Positions 25,439 through 34,306 are shown, numbered from the stretch's first letter. The stretch: DNA of 64,000 nucleotides from Acidimicrobiales bacterium (GCA_041394265.1 JAWKIO010000005.1:2480001-2544000), one strand, 5' to 3'. Notes: generated from the letters alone by a model not told the origin. Program-made: numbers and translations.

Positions 25439-26137
25439 ATGACGACCATCGGCTTCCTCCACACGTCGCCCGTTCACGTCTCGACCTTCGAGACGCTCGT
25501 GGCCGAGGCCGACGCATCGATGGAGACGATGGCCGTCGTCGACGAGGCACTGCTGGCCGACGCCCGCCGTGACGGGCTCGATGATCACGCCCTCCACCTG
25601 GCCGTGCGACGCGCCGTCGCCGATCTCGCGGCGCGGGGAGCCGGCGTCGTCGTCTGCACCTGTTCGACCATCGGCAGCGTGGCCGAGCATGCCGGTGAGC
25701 TGCAGGGCGTCGAGGTGTTCCGCGTCGACCGTCCGATGGCCGAGGAGGCGGTGCGATTGGCCTCGGCCGGTGCCGGTCGTATCGGTGTGGTCACGGCACT
25801 GGAGAGCACCGTTGGTCCCACGCACGATCTGCTCGAGTCGGTTGCTGCTGAGCAATCGGCCCCGGTCGAGATCGAGATGGTGCTCAGTGACGGGGCCTGG
25901 GCCCAGTTCGAGGCCGGCGACGTCGACGGCTACCTCGACACCATCGCCGCCACCTGTGCCGACTGTGCGGAAGGGCTCGACGTGATCGTGCTCGCTCAGG
26001 CCTCGATGGCCGATGCGGTCGGCCGCTACTCGGGTCCGGTGCCCGTCCTCGCCAGCCCGCAGCTCGCGGTCACCACCGCCCTCGCCCGCCTCGCCACCCC
26101 ACCCCCCACCGAACCCCCAGCAACTTTGGAGAGTTGA
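25439..26137 (+). CDS. Aspartate/glutamate/hydantoin racemase-like protein
   Basis: This 232-aa protein has the Asp/Glu/hydantoin racemase fold. The first half carries the usual Cys (VVVCTCSTIGSVAEHAG). The position expected for the second catalytic Cys reads VIVLAQASMAD, with no Cys. Two-base racemisation is therefore doubtful; a decarboxylase or isomerase-like activity, as in arylmalonate decarboxylase relatives that use a single Cys, is possible. It is divergent from padR, whose product may control it, and convergent with agmatine deiminase. Confidence 0.78.
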   Translation: MTTIGFLHTSPVHVSTFETLVAEADASMETMAVVDEALLADARRDGLDDHALHLAVRRAVADLAARGAGVVVCTCSTIGSVAEHAGELQGVEVFRVDRPMAEEAVRLASAGAGRIGVVTALESTVGPTHDLLESVAAEQSAPVEIEMVLSDGAWAQFEAGDVDGYLDTIAATCADCAEGLDVIVLAQASMADAVGRYSGPVPVLASPQLAVTTALARLATPPPTEPPATLES

Positions 26138-26175
26138 GCCCGGTCAGAGGTGTGGGGACGCCAACGTTGCTGGGG
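26115..26175. terminator. Long inverted repeat between convergent genes
   Basis: CCCCAGCAAC and GTTGCTGGGG are perfectly complementary 10-mers separated by 41 bp. They span the end of the racemase-like gene and the gap before the convergent agmatine deiminase gene. A bidirectional terminator is the simplest reading. Confidence 0.5.
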
Positions 26176-26197
26176 TTTGCGGGGTGTGCGTGACTCG

Positions 26198-27253
26198 TCA
26201 GCGAGTGGCGGGCTGCTGTTGGGTGATGCAGTGGATGCCGCCTCCGCACTCGAAGATCGAGCGTGCGTCAACGAGCACGATCTCGCGCCCCGGGTACTGC
26301 TCGGCCAGGATCGCCGCCGCCTGCTGGTCGTTGGGGTCGTCGAACGAGCAGAGGATCACCGCACCGTTGCAGACGTAGTGATTGATGTAGGACCAATCGT
26401 TGAAGCTGCCGTCGACCCGACCTCGGGTGGGGGCCGGGATCTCGATCACCTCGAGCTGACGGCCTCGGGCGTCGGTCGAACGACGCAACAGTTCGAGGTT
26501 CTCGGCACACACGGCGTAGTCGGGATGGTTCCGATCGCGCTGGGCATGAGCCACGACGACACCGGGTCGGACGAACGCCGCGACGATGTCGATGTGGCCG
26601 CGGGTGCCGAAGTCGCCGTAGTCGACCGTGAGTCCGCGCGGCACCCAGATCGCCTTCTCGGCGCCGATGTAGGCGTTCACCTCGGTGGCGGCCCGTTCGG
26701 GGAGCCAACCCTCATTCCGTAGTGGGTCGAGCTGGACGGTGCGAGTGAGGAGGACGGTGCCCTCGCCGTCGGTGTGGATGCCGCCGCCCTCGTTGACCAT
26801 GTCGGTGGTGAACAGCTCGGCGCCGGCGATCCCCGCAGCGAAGGCGCCGACCTGTGCCTCGTCGCGTGAGTCGATCTCGGGATGACCCCACGAGTTGAAG
26901 CTCCAGTGGGTGGCACCGAGCCGGCCGTCGGGATGGGTGAGGAAGGTCGGACCGCTGTCGCGGAACCAGGCGTCGGTGATCGGCGCCTCGTAGATCGTGA
27001 CGTTGTCGGCGACATCGCGGTCGAGGAGCTCGCGTGCGGTGTCGCCATCGCCGAGATTGCAGATCAGCGAGACCGGCTCGAATCGGGCGACGGCGTTCGT
27101 GACCGCGATCCACGCGTCACGAAAGTGCTCGATCGACGTCGTACTGTCGGGTGGGGCGAAGTAGTGATTGACCGGTGGGAACTCCATCCAGGTCCGCTCG
27201 TGTGGTGCCCATTCGGGAGGCATCGAGAAGCCGGCAGTGCGAGGGGTGACCAT
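26198..27253 (-). CDS. aguA: Agmatine deiminase
   Basis: This 351-aa enzyme of the peptidyl-arginine-deiminase (guanidino-modifying) family would convert agmatine to N-carbamoylputrescine and ammonia. The N-terminus (MPPEWAPHERTWMEFPP) is typical of the family. The nucleophilic Cys is in the C-terminal GGGIHCITQQQP, and the HIDIVAAFV and FNDWSYINHY segments supply active-site residues. The ATG at 27253 follows GAGGAATC and lies 6 bp after the urease-like alpha stop, so it is the last gene of a three-gene operon. No N-carbamoylputrescine amidase or carbamoyltransferase gene is seen nearby. Confidence 0.9.
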   Translation of the reverse strand: MVTPRTAGFSMPPEWAPHERTWMEFPPVNHYFAPPDSTTSIEHFRDAWIAVTNAVARFEPVSLICNLGDGDTARELLDRDVADNVTIYEAPITDAWFRDSGPTFLTHPDGRLGATHWSFNSWGHPEIDSRDEAQVGAFAAGIAGAELFTTDMVNEGGGIHTDGEGTVLLTRTVQLDPLRNEGWLPERAATEVNAYIGAEKAIWVPRGLTVDYGDFGTRGHIDIVAAFVRPGVVVAHAQRDRNHPDYAVCAENLELLRRSTDARGRQLEVIEIPAPTRGRVDGSFNDWSYINHYVCNGAVILCSFDDPNDQQAAAILAEQYPGREIVLVDARSIFECGGGIHCITQQQPATR

Positions 27254-27259
27254 GATTCC

Positions 27260-29026
27260 TCAGAGGAAGTAGAGGCGGCTGAGCGAGACGGACTCGACGG
27301 GGTCGGCGTAGACGCGTTCCCCGTCGAAGCTGACCATGCCGGTGGCGTTGTCGACCTCGACCGTGCCCAGTCGGGCGTTATGGACGAGGTCGGCCGGTCC
27401 GATGTTCCGTGTGTTGCGCACACCGACTCGGCGACGGCGAGTGGTCAAATGATCATTGTCGGCTGCGGCCGCGGCCTGGCTGACGAAGGCAACGGACAGG
27501 TCGGCCGGCGTGGCACCGAGGCCACCGAACAACGGGCCGAGGACGAGCGGCTCGCAGGAGTCGGTGGTCGCGTTGGGATCGCCGGTCACGCCGAACGCGG
27601 GGAAACCGGCCTTGAGTACCATCTGGGGCTTGGCGCCGAAGTGGTCGGGTCGCCAGAGCACAATGTCGGCGAGCTTGCCGACCTCGATCGATCCGATCTC
27701 GTGTGACAGGCCGTGCGCGATTGCGGGGTTGATCGTCAGCTTGGCGATATAGCGCTGGACTCGCTCGTTGTCGTGACGGGTGGCGACATCGCCGGCCGCC
27801 ATGCCGAGATGGACCTTCATGGCGGCGGCGAGTTGGAACGTGCGACGCACGGTCTCACCGGCCCGGCCCATGCCTTGGGCATCCGACGACGTGATCCCGA
27901 TCACGCCCATGTCGTGGAGGATGCCCTCGGCTCCCATCGTGCCGCCACGGATGCGGTCGCTCGCCATCTCGTGATCACTGTGCGAGTGATGGTTCAGCCC
28001 GTGGGAGGCGAAGATCATCTCGTAATGCTCGTCGAGCGCGTCTCGTCCGAACGGCAGGGTCGGGTTGGTCGACGAGCCGATCACGTTGGCCACGCCGGCG
28101 AGCTTCAACACGTTGGGCACATGGCCCCCGCCACAACCCTCGATGTGGAAGGCGTGGATCGTGCGTCCGGCCAGCACGGCGAGGGTGTCCTCGACCGAGA
28201 GACACTCGTTGAGCCCATCGGTGTGCAGGGCGACCTGGACGTCGTATTCGTCGGCGACTCGGAGGGCGGTGTCGAGCGCACGAGCGTGGGCGCCCATGTC
28301 CTCGTGCACCTTGAACCCGCACGCTCCACCCTCGACCAACGCCTCGATCAACGGCGCCTCATGTGACGACGAGCCCCGGCCGAGGAATCCAATGTTGACG
28401 GGCCACTGGTCGAACGAGTTGAACGCGTGGCGCAGTGCCCACGGCGAGTTCACCCCGACGCCCCAGACCGGACCGAACTCCTGTCCGATGATGGTGGTGA
28501 CCCCCGACGCCAGCGATGCCTCCATGATGCGAGGCGACAGCAGGTGGACGTGCGTGTCGATCGCTCCGGCCGTGGCGATGAGGCCCTCGCCCGAGACGAT
28601 CGTCGTTCCGGTGCCGACGACGACGTCGACGGCGTCGAGCGTGTCGGGGTTGCCGGCCCGCCCGATCGAGGCGATACGGCCGTCACGGATCCCGATCGAC
28701 ACCTTGCCGATGCGGTGCATGGCATCGATCAGCACGACGTTGGAGATCACGACATCGCACGTCTCGCGCACCGCGGCTGCTTGCAGGTGGAGGCCGTCTC
28801 GAGCGGTCTTGCCGAACCCGGCGAGGAACTCGTCGCCGCGCCGTTGGGCGTCGTATTCGATCTCGATCACGAGCCCGGTGTCGCCGAGTCGTACTCGGTC
28901 GCCGACGGTCGGTCCGTGGATGGCGGCGTAGTCGTCGGGCAGGATGTCGGCTTCGTCGAGGTGTTCGTGTGGTGCCTCGCCGCCGTCGTGATGGTGGCTG
29001 AAGTGGCCGTGGGAGTGCTGCGTCAT
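27260..29026 (-). CDS. Urease alpha subunit-like amidohydrolase (divergent)
   Basis: This 588-aa protein follows the UreC fold. All expected nickel ligands are present: DTHVHLL, the carbamylated Lys in ACGFKVHED, VALHTDGLNE, IEGCGGGH and SSDAQGMGR. The mobile flap differs: the usual Cys-His-His reads NHHSH, so the Cys is Asn. The N-terminus is His-rich (HSHGHFSHHHDGG) and could bind metal. The ATG at 29026 has GGAGG 8 nt upstream, 13 bp after the gamma/beta stop. No ureD/E/F/G accessory genes lie in the window. Together with the agmatine deiminase next door, it may act on a urea-like or carbamoyl compound. Similar clusters are known to me from Streptomyces. Confidence 0.85.
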   Translation of the reverse strand: MTQHSHGHFSHHHDGGEAPHEHLDEADILPDDYAAIHGPTVGDRVRLGDTGLVIEIEYDAQRRGDEFLAGFGKTARDGLHLQAAAVRETCDVVISNVVLIDAMHRIGKVSIGIRDGRIASIGRAGNPDTLDAVDVVVGTGTTIVSGEGLIATAGAIDTHVHLLSPRIMEASLASGVTTIIGQEFGPVWGVGVNSPWALRHAFNSFDQWPVNIGFLGRGSSSHEAPLIEALVEGGACGFKVHEDMGAHARALDTALRVADEYDVQVALHTDGLNECLSVEDTLAVLAGRTIHAFHIEGCGGGHVPNVLKLAGVANVIGSSTNPTLPFGRDALDEHYEMIFASHGLNHHSHSDHEMASDRIRGGTMGAEGILHDMGVIGITSSDAQGMGRAGETVRRTFQLAAAMKVHLGMAAGDVATRHDNERVQRYIAKLTINPAIAHGLSHEIGSIEVGKLADIVLWRPDHFGAKPQMVLKAGFPAFGVTGDPNATTDSCEPLVLGPLFGGLGATPADLSVAFVSQAAAAADNDHLTTRRRRVGVRNTRNIGPADLVHNARLGTVEVDNATGMVSFDGERVYADPVESVSLSRLYFL

Positions 29027-29039
29027 GTCGAGGCCTCCG

Positions 29040-29726
29040 TCATGCGCCGAGGTAGCCGAGCGCAGCGGCCCGAGCGATGGCGGCTTCCTTCGCGCCGGGG
29101 GCGTCGAGCGGTCCGTCGACCAGGCCGGCGAAGCCGATGGCGACCCGCTTGCCGCCGATCGGGACCAGCGGTGCATCGACGGTCTGGTGCGGATCGAAGC
29201 GCAGGGCGGCACCCGCAGGGATGTCGAGATGCATGCCGTAGGCCGCCGCTCGGTCGAACTGCATCCGTTGGTTCACCTCGAAGAAGTGGAAGTGCGAGGT
29301 GATCGAAATGGGCACATCGGAGGTGTTGACGACCGCGAGTGTCGTACGTCCTGCGTGCTCGGTCGCGGTGACGGGACCGGTGAGTACGGCGCCGGGCGCC
29401 TCGTCGCCGAGGCCGTCCGCATCCGGACCGAAAGGGTTGCGGACCACGACCATGCGGGTGCCGTCGTCGAAGACCGCCTCGACCTTGACCTCGGTGACGA
29501 TGTCGACCACCCCGGGGAGGACGTCATCGACCGTCAGGATCGATGCACCCGCCGCTGCGGCGTCGCCGAGGCGCTGCCCATCCCGAGCCGCTTCGCACAC
29601 GGTGTCGGCGATCAGCGCCGTAGCCTCTGGCACGTTGAGCCGCAGGCCGCGAGCGCGGCGCGACCGGGCCAGTTCCGCTGCTGAGAAGAGGAGCAGCCGA
29701 TCACGCTCGGTCGGTGTCAGACGCAT
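29040..29726 (-). CDS. Urease gamma-beta fusion subunit
   Basis: This 228-aa protein fuses UreA (about residues 1-100, MRLTPTERDRLLLFSAAELA ... DDVLPGVVDIVTEV) to UreB (about 118-220, GAVLTGPVTATEHAGRTTLA, SHFHFFEVNQRMQFDR, GGKRVAIGF). Gamma-beta fusions are known from Helicobacter and some actinobacteria. A TAGCCT box 6 nt before the ATG suggests leaderless transcription. It is the first gene of the operon with the alpha-like subunit and agmatine deiminase. Confidence 0.9.
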   Translation of the reverse strand: MRLTPTERDRLLLFSAAELARSRRARGLRLNVPEATALIADTVCEAARDGQRLGDAAAAGASILTVDDVLPGVVDIVTEVKVEAVFDDGTRMVVVRNPFGPDADGLGDEAPGAVLTGPVTATEHAGRTTLAVVNTSDVPISITSHFHFFEVNQRMQFDRAAAYGMHLDIPAGAALRFDPHQTVDAPLVPIGGKRVAIGFAGLVDGPLDAPGAKEAAIARAAALGYLGA

Positions 29727-29732
29727 CGCTGC

Positions 29733-29738
29733 AGGCTA
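29733..29738 (-). promoter_or_regulatory. Probable -10 box of the urease-like operon
   Basis: TAGCCT on the minus strand is separated from the ATG by 6 nt (GCAGCG), giving a leaderless arrangement. Confidence 0.5.
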
Positions 29739-29777
29739 ATCGTCTGCGACCAGCGGGGCGCGTGACGACGGTGGGTG

Positions 29778-30158
29778 TCAGCTCGTCAGCGCAGTGAGTT
29801 GGCTCATGTAGCTGCCGAGGTCGAAGTAGTCGCGCCACAGGGTGATGAGTCCGTCGGTGTTGACCTCGAAGATGCCGGCGACCGGCAGCTCGAGCCAGCC
29901 CTCGCCGATCTTGAACCGGTCGAGCCGCTCGTTGATCACAGTCGAACCAACGGCCCATTGGTTGTCGATCCGCCAGTCCACCTCGGTTGCACGTTCGAGG
30001 AACCCGGCGAGGGTCTGGCGTACGGCGTCGCGGCCGACGATCGGGTTCATCGGCATGTTCTCATACGACACGTTGGGAGCGACCATGGCCACGGCGGCGT
30101 CGACGTCTTGTGCCTCGATGGCCTTGATGAAGTCGTTGACGATCTGTTCAGCTGACAT
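29778..30158 (-). CDS. Limonene-1,2-epoxide hydrolase/SnoaL-fold protein
   Basis: This 126-aa cone-fold (NTF2-like) protein carries the epoxide-hydrolase triad context: NERLDRF supplies Asp/Arg and WRDYFDLG supplies the second Asp. It could therefore hydrate an epoxide; binding-only SnoaL-like roles remain possible. The ATG at 30158 has GGAG about 9 nt upstream. It lies 45 bp downstream of the lactate dehydrogenase gene on the same strand. Confidence 0.82.
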   Translation of the reverse strand: MSAEQIVNDFIKAIEAQDVDAAVAMVAPNVSYENMPMNPIVGRDAVRQTLAGFLERATEVDWRIDNQWAVGSTVINERLDRFKIGEGWLELPVAGIFEVNTDGLITLWRDYFDLGSYMSQLTALTS

Positions 30159-30203
30159 GCGGGCAGTCTCCACCACCGTCGAGCACCGCGCCAGGCGTCC
30201 CGA

Positions 30204-31115
30204 TCAGCTGACGGCGTCGATGGTGGCTCGGATGGCCTGCGCACTGGCGGTGAGGCCCTGTCGCTCGTGATCGGTCATCGGCACCTCGACGATGTCCACC
30301 GCGCCCGCTCGACCGACGACGGTGGGAAGCGACAGGCAGACGTCGCCGACGCCGTCGAACGTGTGGCGAGTGGAGATCGGAAGGACGGCTCGCTCGTCGT
30401 TGGCGATGGCAGCCAGGATGCGAGCGGTGGACAGGCCGATCGCCAGATTCGTCGCTCCCTTGCCCTCGATGATGCGATACGCCGCATTGCGGATCTCGTG
30501 CAGCAACTCGTCGAGTTCCCGAGCCGCCAGCGGCAGTGGTGCACCGCCGACGTTCGCCGTCGACCAGAGCGCAATCTCACTGTCGCCGTGCTCACCGACG
30601 ATGGACGCGTGCACGCTCGAAACGGCGACCGACAAGTTCGTCGCCAGCCGGTGGCGGAGGCGGGAGGTGTCGAGCACGGTGCCCGAGCCGATGACCCTGC
30701 GATGGTCGATGCCGAGTTCGGCCGCCGCCACTTGCCCGACGAACGTCACCACATCAACTGGGTTGGTCACGAACAGCAGGACTGGACTCGTGGTCAGCCC
30801 GAGGAGCTGCGGGACGAGTTTGCGGGTCATCGCTGCATTCGCTCCGGCCAGGTCGAGCCGACTCTGCCCCGGGCGTTGTTTCGCCCCGGCCGTGATCACG
30901 ACGATCTCGGCATCACGGCACGCGGTGATGTCGTCGCCTCCTTGGACCTGGACGGACGGGACGAACTGGAGCCCGTGCTGGAGGTCGAGGACCTCGGCGG
31001 TGGCCTTGGCTCCATCGAGGTCGTAGAGCACGAGCTCGTCGGCAACCCCCTGGATGGCAGCCGCATAGGCAACGGCGGTGCCGACGCTCCCGGCGCCGAT
31101 GATGGCGATCTTCAT
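30204..31115 (-). CDS. ldh: L-lactate dehydrogenase
   Basis: This 303-aa NAD-dependent dehydrogenase would interconvert pyruvate and L-lactate. Seen are the Rossmann loop IIGAGSVGTAVAYA, the specificity loop AGAKQRPGQSRLDL (Gln at the position where malate dehydrogenases have Arg), VTNPVD, GSGTVLDTSRLRHRLA and the catalytic-His motif GEHGDSE. The Gln favours lactate over malate. A TACGCT box 6 nt before the ATG suggests a leaderless transcript. Confidence 0.9.
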   Translation of the reverse strand: MKIAIIGAGSVGTAVAYAAAIQGVADELVLYDLDGAKATAEVLDLQHGLQFVPSVQVQGGDDITACRDAEIVVITAGAKQRPGQSRLDLAGANAAMTRKLVPQLLGLTTSPVLLFVTNPVDVVTFVGQVAAAELGIDHRRVIGSGTVLDTSRLRHRLATNLSVAVSSVHASIVGEHGDSEIALWSTANVGGAPLPLAARELDELLHEIRNAAYRIIEGKGATNLAIGLSTARILAAIANDERAVLPISTRHTFDGVGDVCLSLPTVVGRAGAVDIVEVPMTDHERQGLTASAQAIRATIDAVS

Positions 31116-31121
31116 GTCCGA

Positions 31122-31127
31122 AGCGTA
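31122..31127 (-). promoter_or_regulatory. Probable -10 box of ldh
   Basis: TACGCT on the minus strand ends 6 nt before the ATG of ldh, with no Shine-Dalgarno. Confidence 0.45.
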
Positions 31128-31209
31128 GGCAGCCTGGTGCGATCTAGCCGACGAAGCGACGGGTGTCTCACCGAGATTGTGGGTGCCCCTGTGGCGTTGG
31201 CTGATTTCC

Positions 31210-31749
31210 CTAGTGGTCGAGGATGCTCAGATAGGCATCCCACGTCGGCTGGTTGAAGCAGACGAGGCGAACCAGCGTGACCGATGTGCCGGTCGAGGTG
31301 ATGGTCTCGACGGCGACCCGGGCCGCGGGCTCCGTCGGATACCCGTAGACGCCGGTCGAGATGGCCGGGAACGCAATCGAGCTTGCGTCGACTTCGTCTG
31401 CCAGCGCGAGTGATTGCCGGTAGCACGACGCCAGTAGTTCGGGCTCTCCATCGGTTCCGCCGTACCAGATCGGGCCGACGGTGTGGATGACCCACGTGGC
31501 CGGGAGGTCGAAGCCAGGCGTGATCTTCGCCTGTCCGGTCGGACAGCCATCGAGGAGACGGCAGGCCGCCAGCAGCTCGGGCCCGGCCACTCGATGAATG
31601 GCGCCGTCGACGCCGCCTCCTCCGAGGAGTGACGAGTTGGCGGCGTTGACGATGGCATCGACTCGTTCGGTCGTGATGTCGCCCATCACCACGTCGACCT
31701 GCAGTCGACCGTTGTCGAGAGAGAACGAACACTCGTGCGTGTGGGTCAT
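31210..31749 (-). CDS. Macrodomain protein, ADP-ribose-1''-phosphatase/O-acetyl-ADP-ribose deacetylase type
   Basis: This 179-aa protein is a full-length MacroD-type macrodomain: DITTERVDAIVNAANSSLLG, GGGVDGAIHRVAG, WVIHTVGPIW and FPAISTGVYGYP. It would bind or hydrolyse ADP-ribose derivatives. The ATG overlaps the TGA of the upstream GNAT gene (ATGA), so the acetyltransferase and the deacylating macrodomain are made together. Confidence 0.93.
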   Translation of the reverse strand: MTHTHECSFSLDNGRLQVDVVMGDITTERVDAIVNAANSSLLGGGGVDGAIHRVAGPELLAACRLLDGCPTGQAKITPGFDLPATWVIHTVGPIWYGGTDGEPELLASCYRQSLALADEVDASSIAFPAISTGVYGYPTEPAARVAVETITSTGTSVTLVRLVCFNQPTWDAYLSILDH

Positions 31750-32312
31750 GGTGTGGTCTCCCTTCCTCGTGGGTCGTCGGTGGCGAGCAGCTCAATGAGG
31801 AGGCCGTCGCTCCAGCTGCCGTCGGAGCGACGTTCGTAGGAGCGCATGACGCCGACCGGGCGGAACCCGACCGCCGAGTAGCAGGCGATCGCCGCCAGGT
31901 TGTCGGCAGCTGGATCGATCGTCAGTCGGTGATGGCCTCGCTCGGCGAAGAGATGGTCGGTCAGCGTGGCGATTGCGTCGCTCGCGTATCCCTGTCGGTG
32001 GACGGCGGGGTCGATGTAGATGTCGATTGAGGCATGGCGGTACTGGGGGTCCTCCTCCTCGGCGAACTGAATCAGTCCGACGATTCGCCCGTCGACCTCG
32101 ATGGTCAGCTGGAAGAGCGCGTCATCGGCCAGATCGTCGGCGAATTCGGCCTCGAGGTCGCCGCCACCCCAACGGCTGCGCACCTCGTCGGTCTGGCGGA
32201 TCGCGATGAGCGCAGGAATGTCGGAGGGCGCTGTCGTCCTAAGTCGGACGACAGCGCCGGCCAGATCGATGTCATCGTCTTTGCCACTGGGCACCCAGCC
32301 ATGTTCGCGCAT
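31746..32312 (-). CDS. GNAT-family N-acetyltransferase (AAC(6')-like)
   Basis: This protein of about 188 aa is a single GNAT domain: RLRTTAPSDIPALIAI, GLIQFAEEEDPQYRHASIDI, DPAVHRQGYASDAIATL (acetyl-CoA loop) and NLAAIACYSAVGFRPVGVM. The spacing resembles aminoglycoside 6'-N-acetyltransferases and RimJ-like enzymes; the substrate cannot be told. Starts at 32312 (ATG) and 32318 (GTG) are both possible. Coupled to the macrodomain gene. Confidence 0.85.
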   Translation of the reverse strand: MREHGWVPSGKDDDIDLAGAVVRLRTTAPSDIPALIAIRQTDEVRSRWGGGDLEAEFADDLADDALFQLTIEVDGRIVGLIQFAEEEDPQYRHASIDIYIDPAVHRQGYASDAIATLTDHLFAERGHHRLTIDPAADNLAAIACYSAVGFRPVGVMRSYERRSDGSWSDGLLIELLATDDPRGRETTP

Positions 32313-32351
32313 GGTCACCGAGGCAGCCCCGATCGTTGGGCACCCGCCGAC

Positions 32352-33536
32352 TCACGCACCCTTGTAGTTGAGCACGGTGCGGAGCCTTGCCACCGGGCGA
32401 ACGAGATCGGATTGGTTGGCCATCACGTCCTCGATCCGCTTGTAGGCGTCGGGGTGCTCATCGAGCAGCGCCCCGGCGTCGTGGTTCCAGGCGATGCCGT
32501 CCATGCGGTCGTCCAACGACGCCTCGGTCAGCTGCTTCCGGGCAGCCGAGCGCGACATCGTTCGACCAGCACCGTGCGACGCCGAGCAGTAGGACGCCGG
32601 GGACCCACAGCCCTCCACGATGTAGGAGCCGGTCGCCATCGATCCGGGGATGATCCCGAGCTTCCCCGTTCCGGCGTCGATAGCACCCTTGCGCGTGACC
32701 CAGAGGTTCTGGCCGTGGTGGTGCTCACGGGTCGTGTAGTTGTGGTGACAGTTGATCTCGTCTTCGGCTGCGGCCGGTCCACCGGACTGCTCGGCGACAA
32801 CGGCCAAGGTGGCGCGCATCATCAGCGAGCGGGACCGGGCGGCGTAGTCCTGCGCCCAGAGCATGGCGGTGATGTAGGCCGTGAACTCCGGTGTGCCTTC
32901 CACGAGGTAGGCGAGGTCAGGGTCACCCAACTCGATGAAGTACGCCGCCATGAGTCCCTTGGCCGCGTCGATGTGCGTCTTCGCGATCGTGTTGCCCACG
33001 CCACGACTTCCCGAGTGCAGCACGATCCAGGCCGCCCCGTCGGTGTCTTCGCAGACCTCGACGAAGTGGTTGCCGCCGCCGAGGGTGCCGAACTGGTCGG
33101 CGGCCCTACGGACGTCGAACCCCGTGTGGCCTGCACCGGCGGACAGCAGCGCTTCGTCGTCGGTAGACAGGTCGATGATCCGCTCGGTGTCGCGAAACGA
33201 ACCCGACCCCGTCGCCTTGCGCGTGGGCTGTCCAGCAGGAACGACTTGGCTGATCCGGTCGTGAAGGCGGTCGAGGTCGAGTTCGTCGACCGACACGGAC
33301 AACCGCTGCGCCGCCATGCCGCAGCCGATGTCGACACCGACGGCCGAGGGGATCACGGCCCCCTTGGTGGCGAGGACCGTCCCGATCGGCACGCCGTAGC
33401 CGAGATGGGCGTCGGCCATGAGCGCGACCGGATGGTGTACGAATGGCAGCGCCGCCGCATTGGCGACCTGATCGAGTGTCGTGCCATCGAGGTCGTCGGC
33501 CCATGTGAGGAGGTTGTCGGCTGGTGTCGTTGGCAT
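32352..33536 (-). CDS. rtcB: RtcB-family RNA ligase
   Basis: This 394-aa enzyme joins RNA 2',3'-cyclic phosphate (or 3'-phosphate) and 5'-hydroxyl ends, using GTP and Mn. Motifs seen are the Cys metal ligand in GVDIGCGM, GGGNHFVEV, HSGSRGVG, CHHNY and the guanylated His in SASHGAGR. Length is at the short end of the family, as in many actinobacterial RtcB2-like members. The ATG at 33536 has AGGAG 8 nt upstream. It is divergent from the UPF0158 gene. Confidence 0.92.
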   Translation of the reverse strand: MPTTPADNLLTWADDLDGTTLDQVANAAALPFVHHPVALMADAHLGYGVPIGTVLATKGAVIPSAVGVDIGCGMAAQRLSVSVDELDLDRLHDRISQVVPAGQPTRKATGSGSFRDTERIIDLSTDDEALLSAGAGHTGFDVRRAADQFGTLGGGNHFVEVCEDTDGAAWIVLHSGSRGVGNTIAKTHIDAAKGLMAAYFIELGDPDLAYLVEGTPEFTAYITAMLWAQDYAARSRSLMMRATLAVVAEQSGGPAAAEDEINCHHNYTTREHHHGQNLWVTRKGAIDAGTGKLGIIPGSMATGSYIVEGCGSPASYCSASHGAGRTMSRSAARKQLTEASLDDRMDGIAWNHDAGALLDEHPDAYKRIEDVMANQSDLVRPVARLRTVLNYKGA

Positions 33537-33634
33537 CGGTCTGCTCCTGTGGCGACAATCCAGTGTGGTCGGTCGGGAGGTCGCCGCCCAGCGATTTGTG
33601 TCGCCCGTGGCCGGACCAGAGCGGAGGCACATCG

Positions 33635-34306
33635 ATGAGTCGTGACGTGTGGTCGAGACAACTACGGATCGCCGGTACCGATGCACGAGCCATCGAGGAC
33701 GTGTTGGCGGGAGCGTTGCCGGTCGACGGGCTCCAACACGCCGGCAGCGCAATCTTGCGGGGCGAGTCGACCGACGGACTCATTGCGATCGCCGGCCAAC
33801 TCGTCGATGCGCTGGCCACCCGTGGCTGGACCGGTGATGAGGAACTCATCGCCGAACTCGGGCACTTCGTGGTCGAGACGTCGTCCGGCTTGCTCCCGCT
33901 GCCCGTCGAGCTCGAACAGCTGGGCGAGGCTCTCGACCAGTCCGGTGGCAGCGAGGCTGCTGTCGACCTGGTCGACGGGACGGTCTGGCCGGCCGATCTC
34001 CTCGACATCCACGAGGGGCCCGAGGACTTCGACCCCGACTCGGACCGTTGGCTCGTCGTCGCCGGACACGGATCGGCGCCGGGTTACGCCGACATGGAGC
34101 GCTTCACCGCGTCGGTCGACGATCCCGACATCGCCGCTCGCCTCGATGACACGCTGGCGGGGCGCGGCGCCTTTCGGCGATTCAGGAGCGAGCTGAGCCG
34201 CTACGAACACGAGTACACGCGCTGGCACCGGTTCCGCGACGACGCTCGCCTGGGTCGAGCCCGGGCCTGGCTCGCCGACCGCGGCTACCGCTCGACCGCC
34301 GGTTGA
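33635..34306 (+). CDS. UPF0158-family protein
   Basis: This 223-aa acidic protein of unknown function has the family's C-terminal signature (FRRFRSELSRYEHEYTRW, RLGRARAWLADRGY). The ATG at 33635 has GGAGG 8 nt upstream. It shares the 98-bp intergenic region with the divergent rtcB gene. Its stop overlaps a TTG that opens the remnant antitoxin frame. Confidence 0.82.
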   Translation: MSRDVWSRQLRIAGTDARAIEDVLAGALPVDGLQHAGSAILRGESTDGLIAIAGQLVDALATRGWTGDEELIAELGHFVVETSSGLLPLPVELEQLGEALDQSGGSEAAVDLVDGTVWPADLLDIHEGPEDFDPDSDRWLVVAGHGSAPGYADMERFTASVDDPDIAARLDDTLAGRGAFRRFRSELSRYEHEYTRWHRFRDDARLGRARAWLADRGYRSTAG

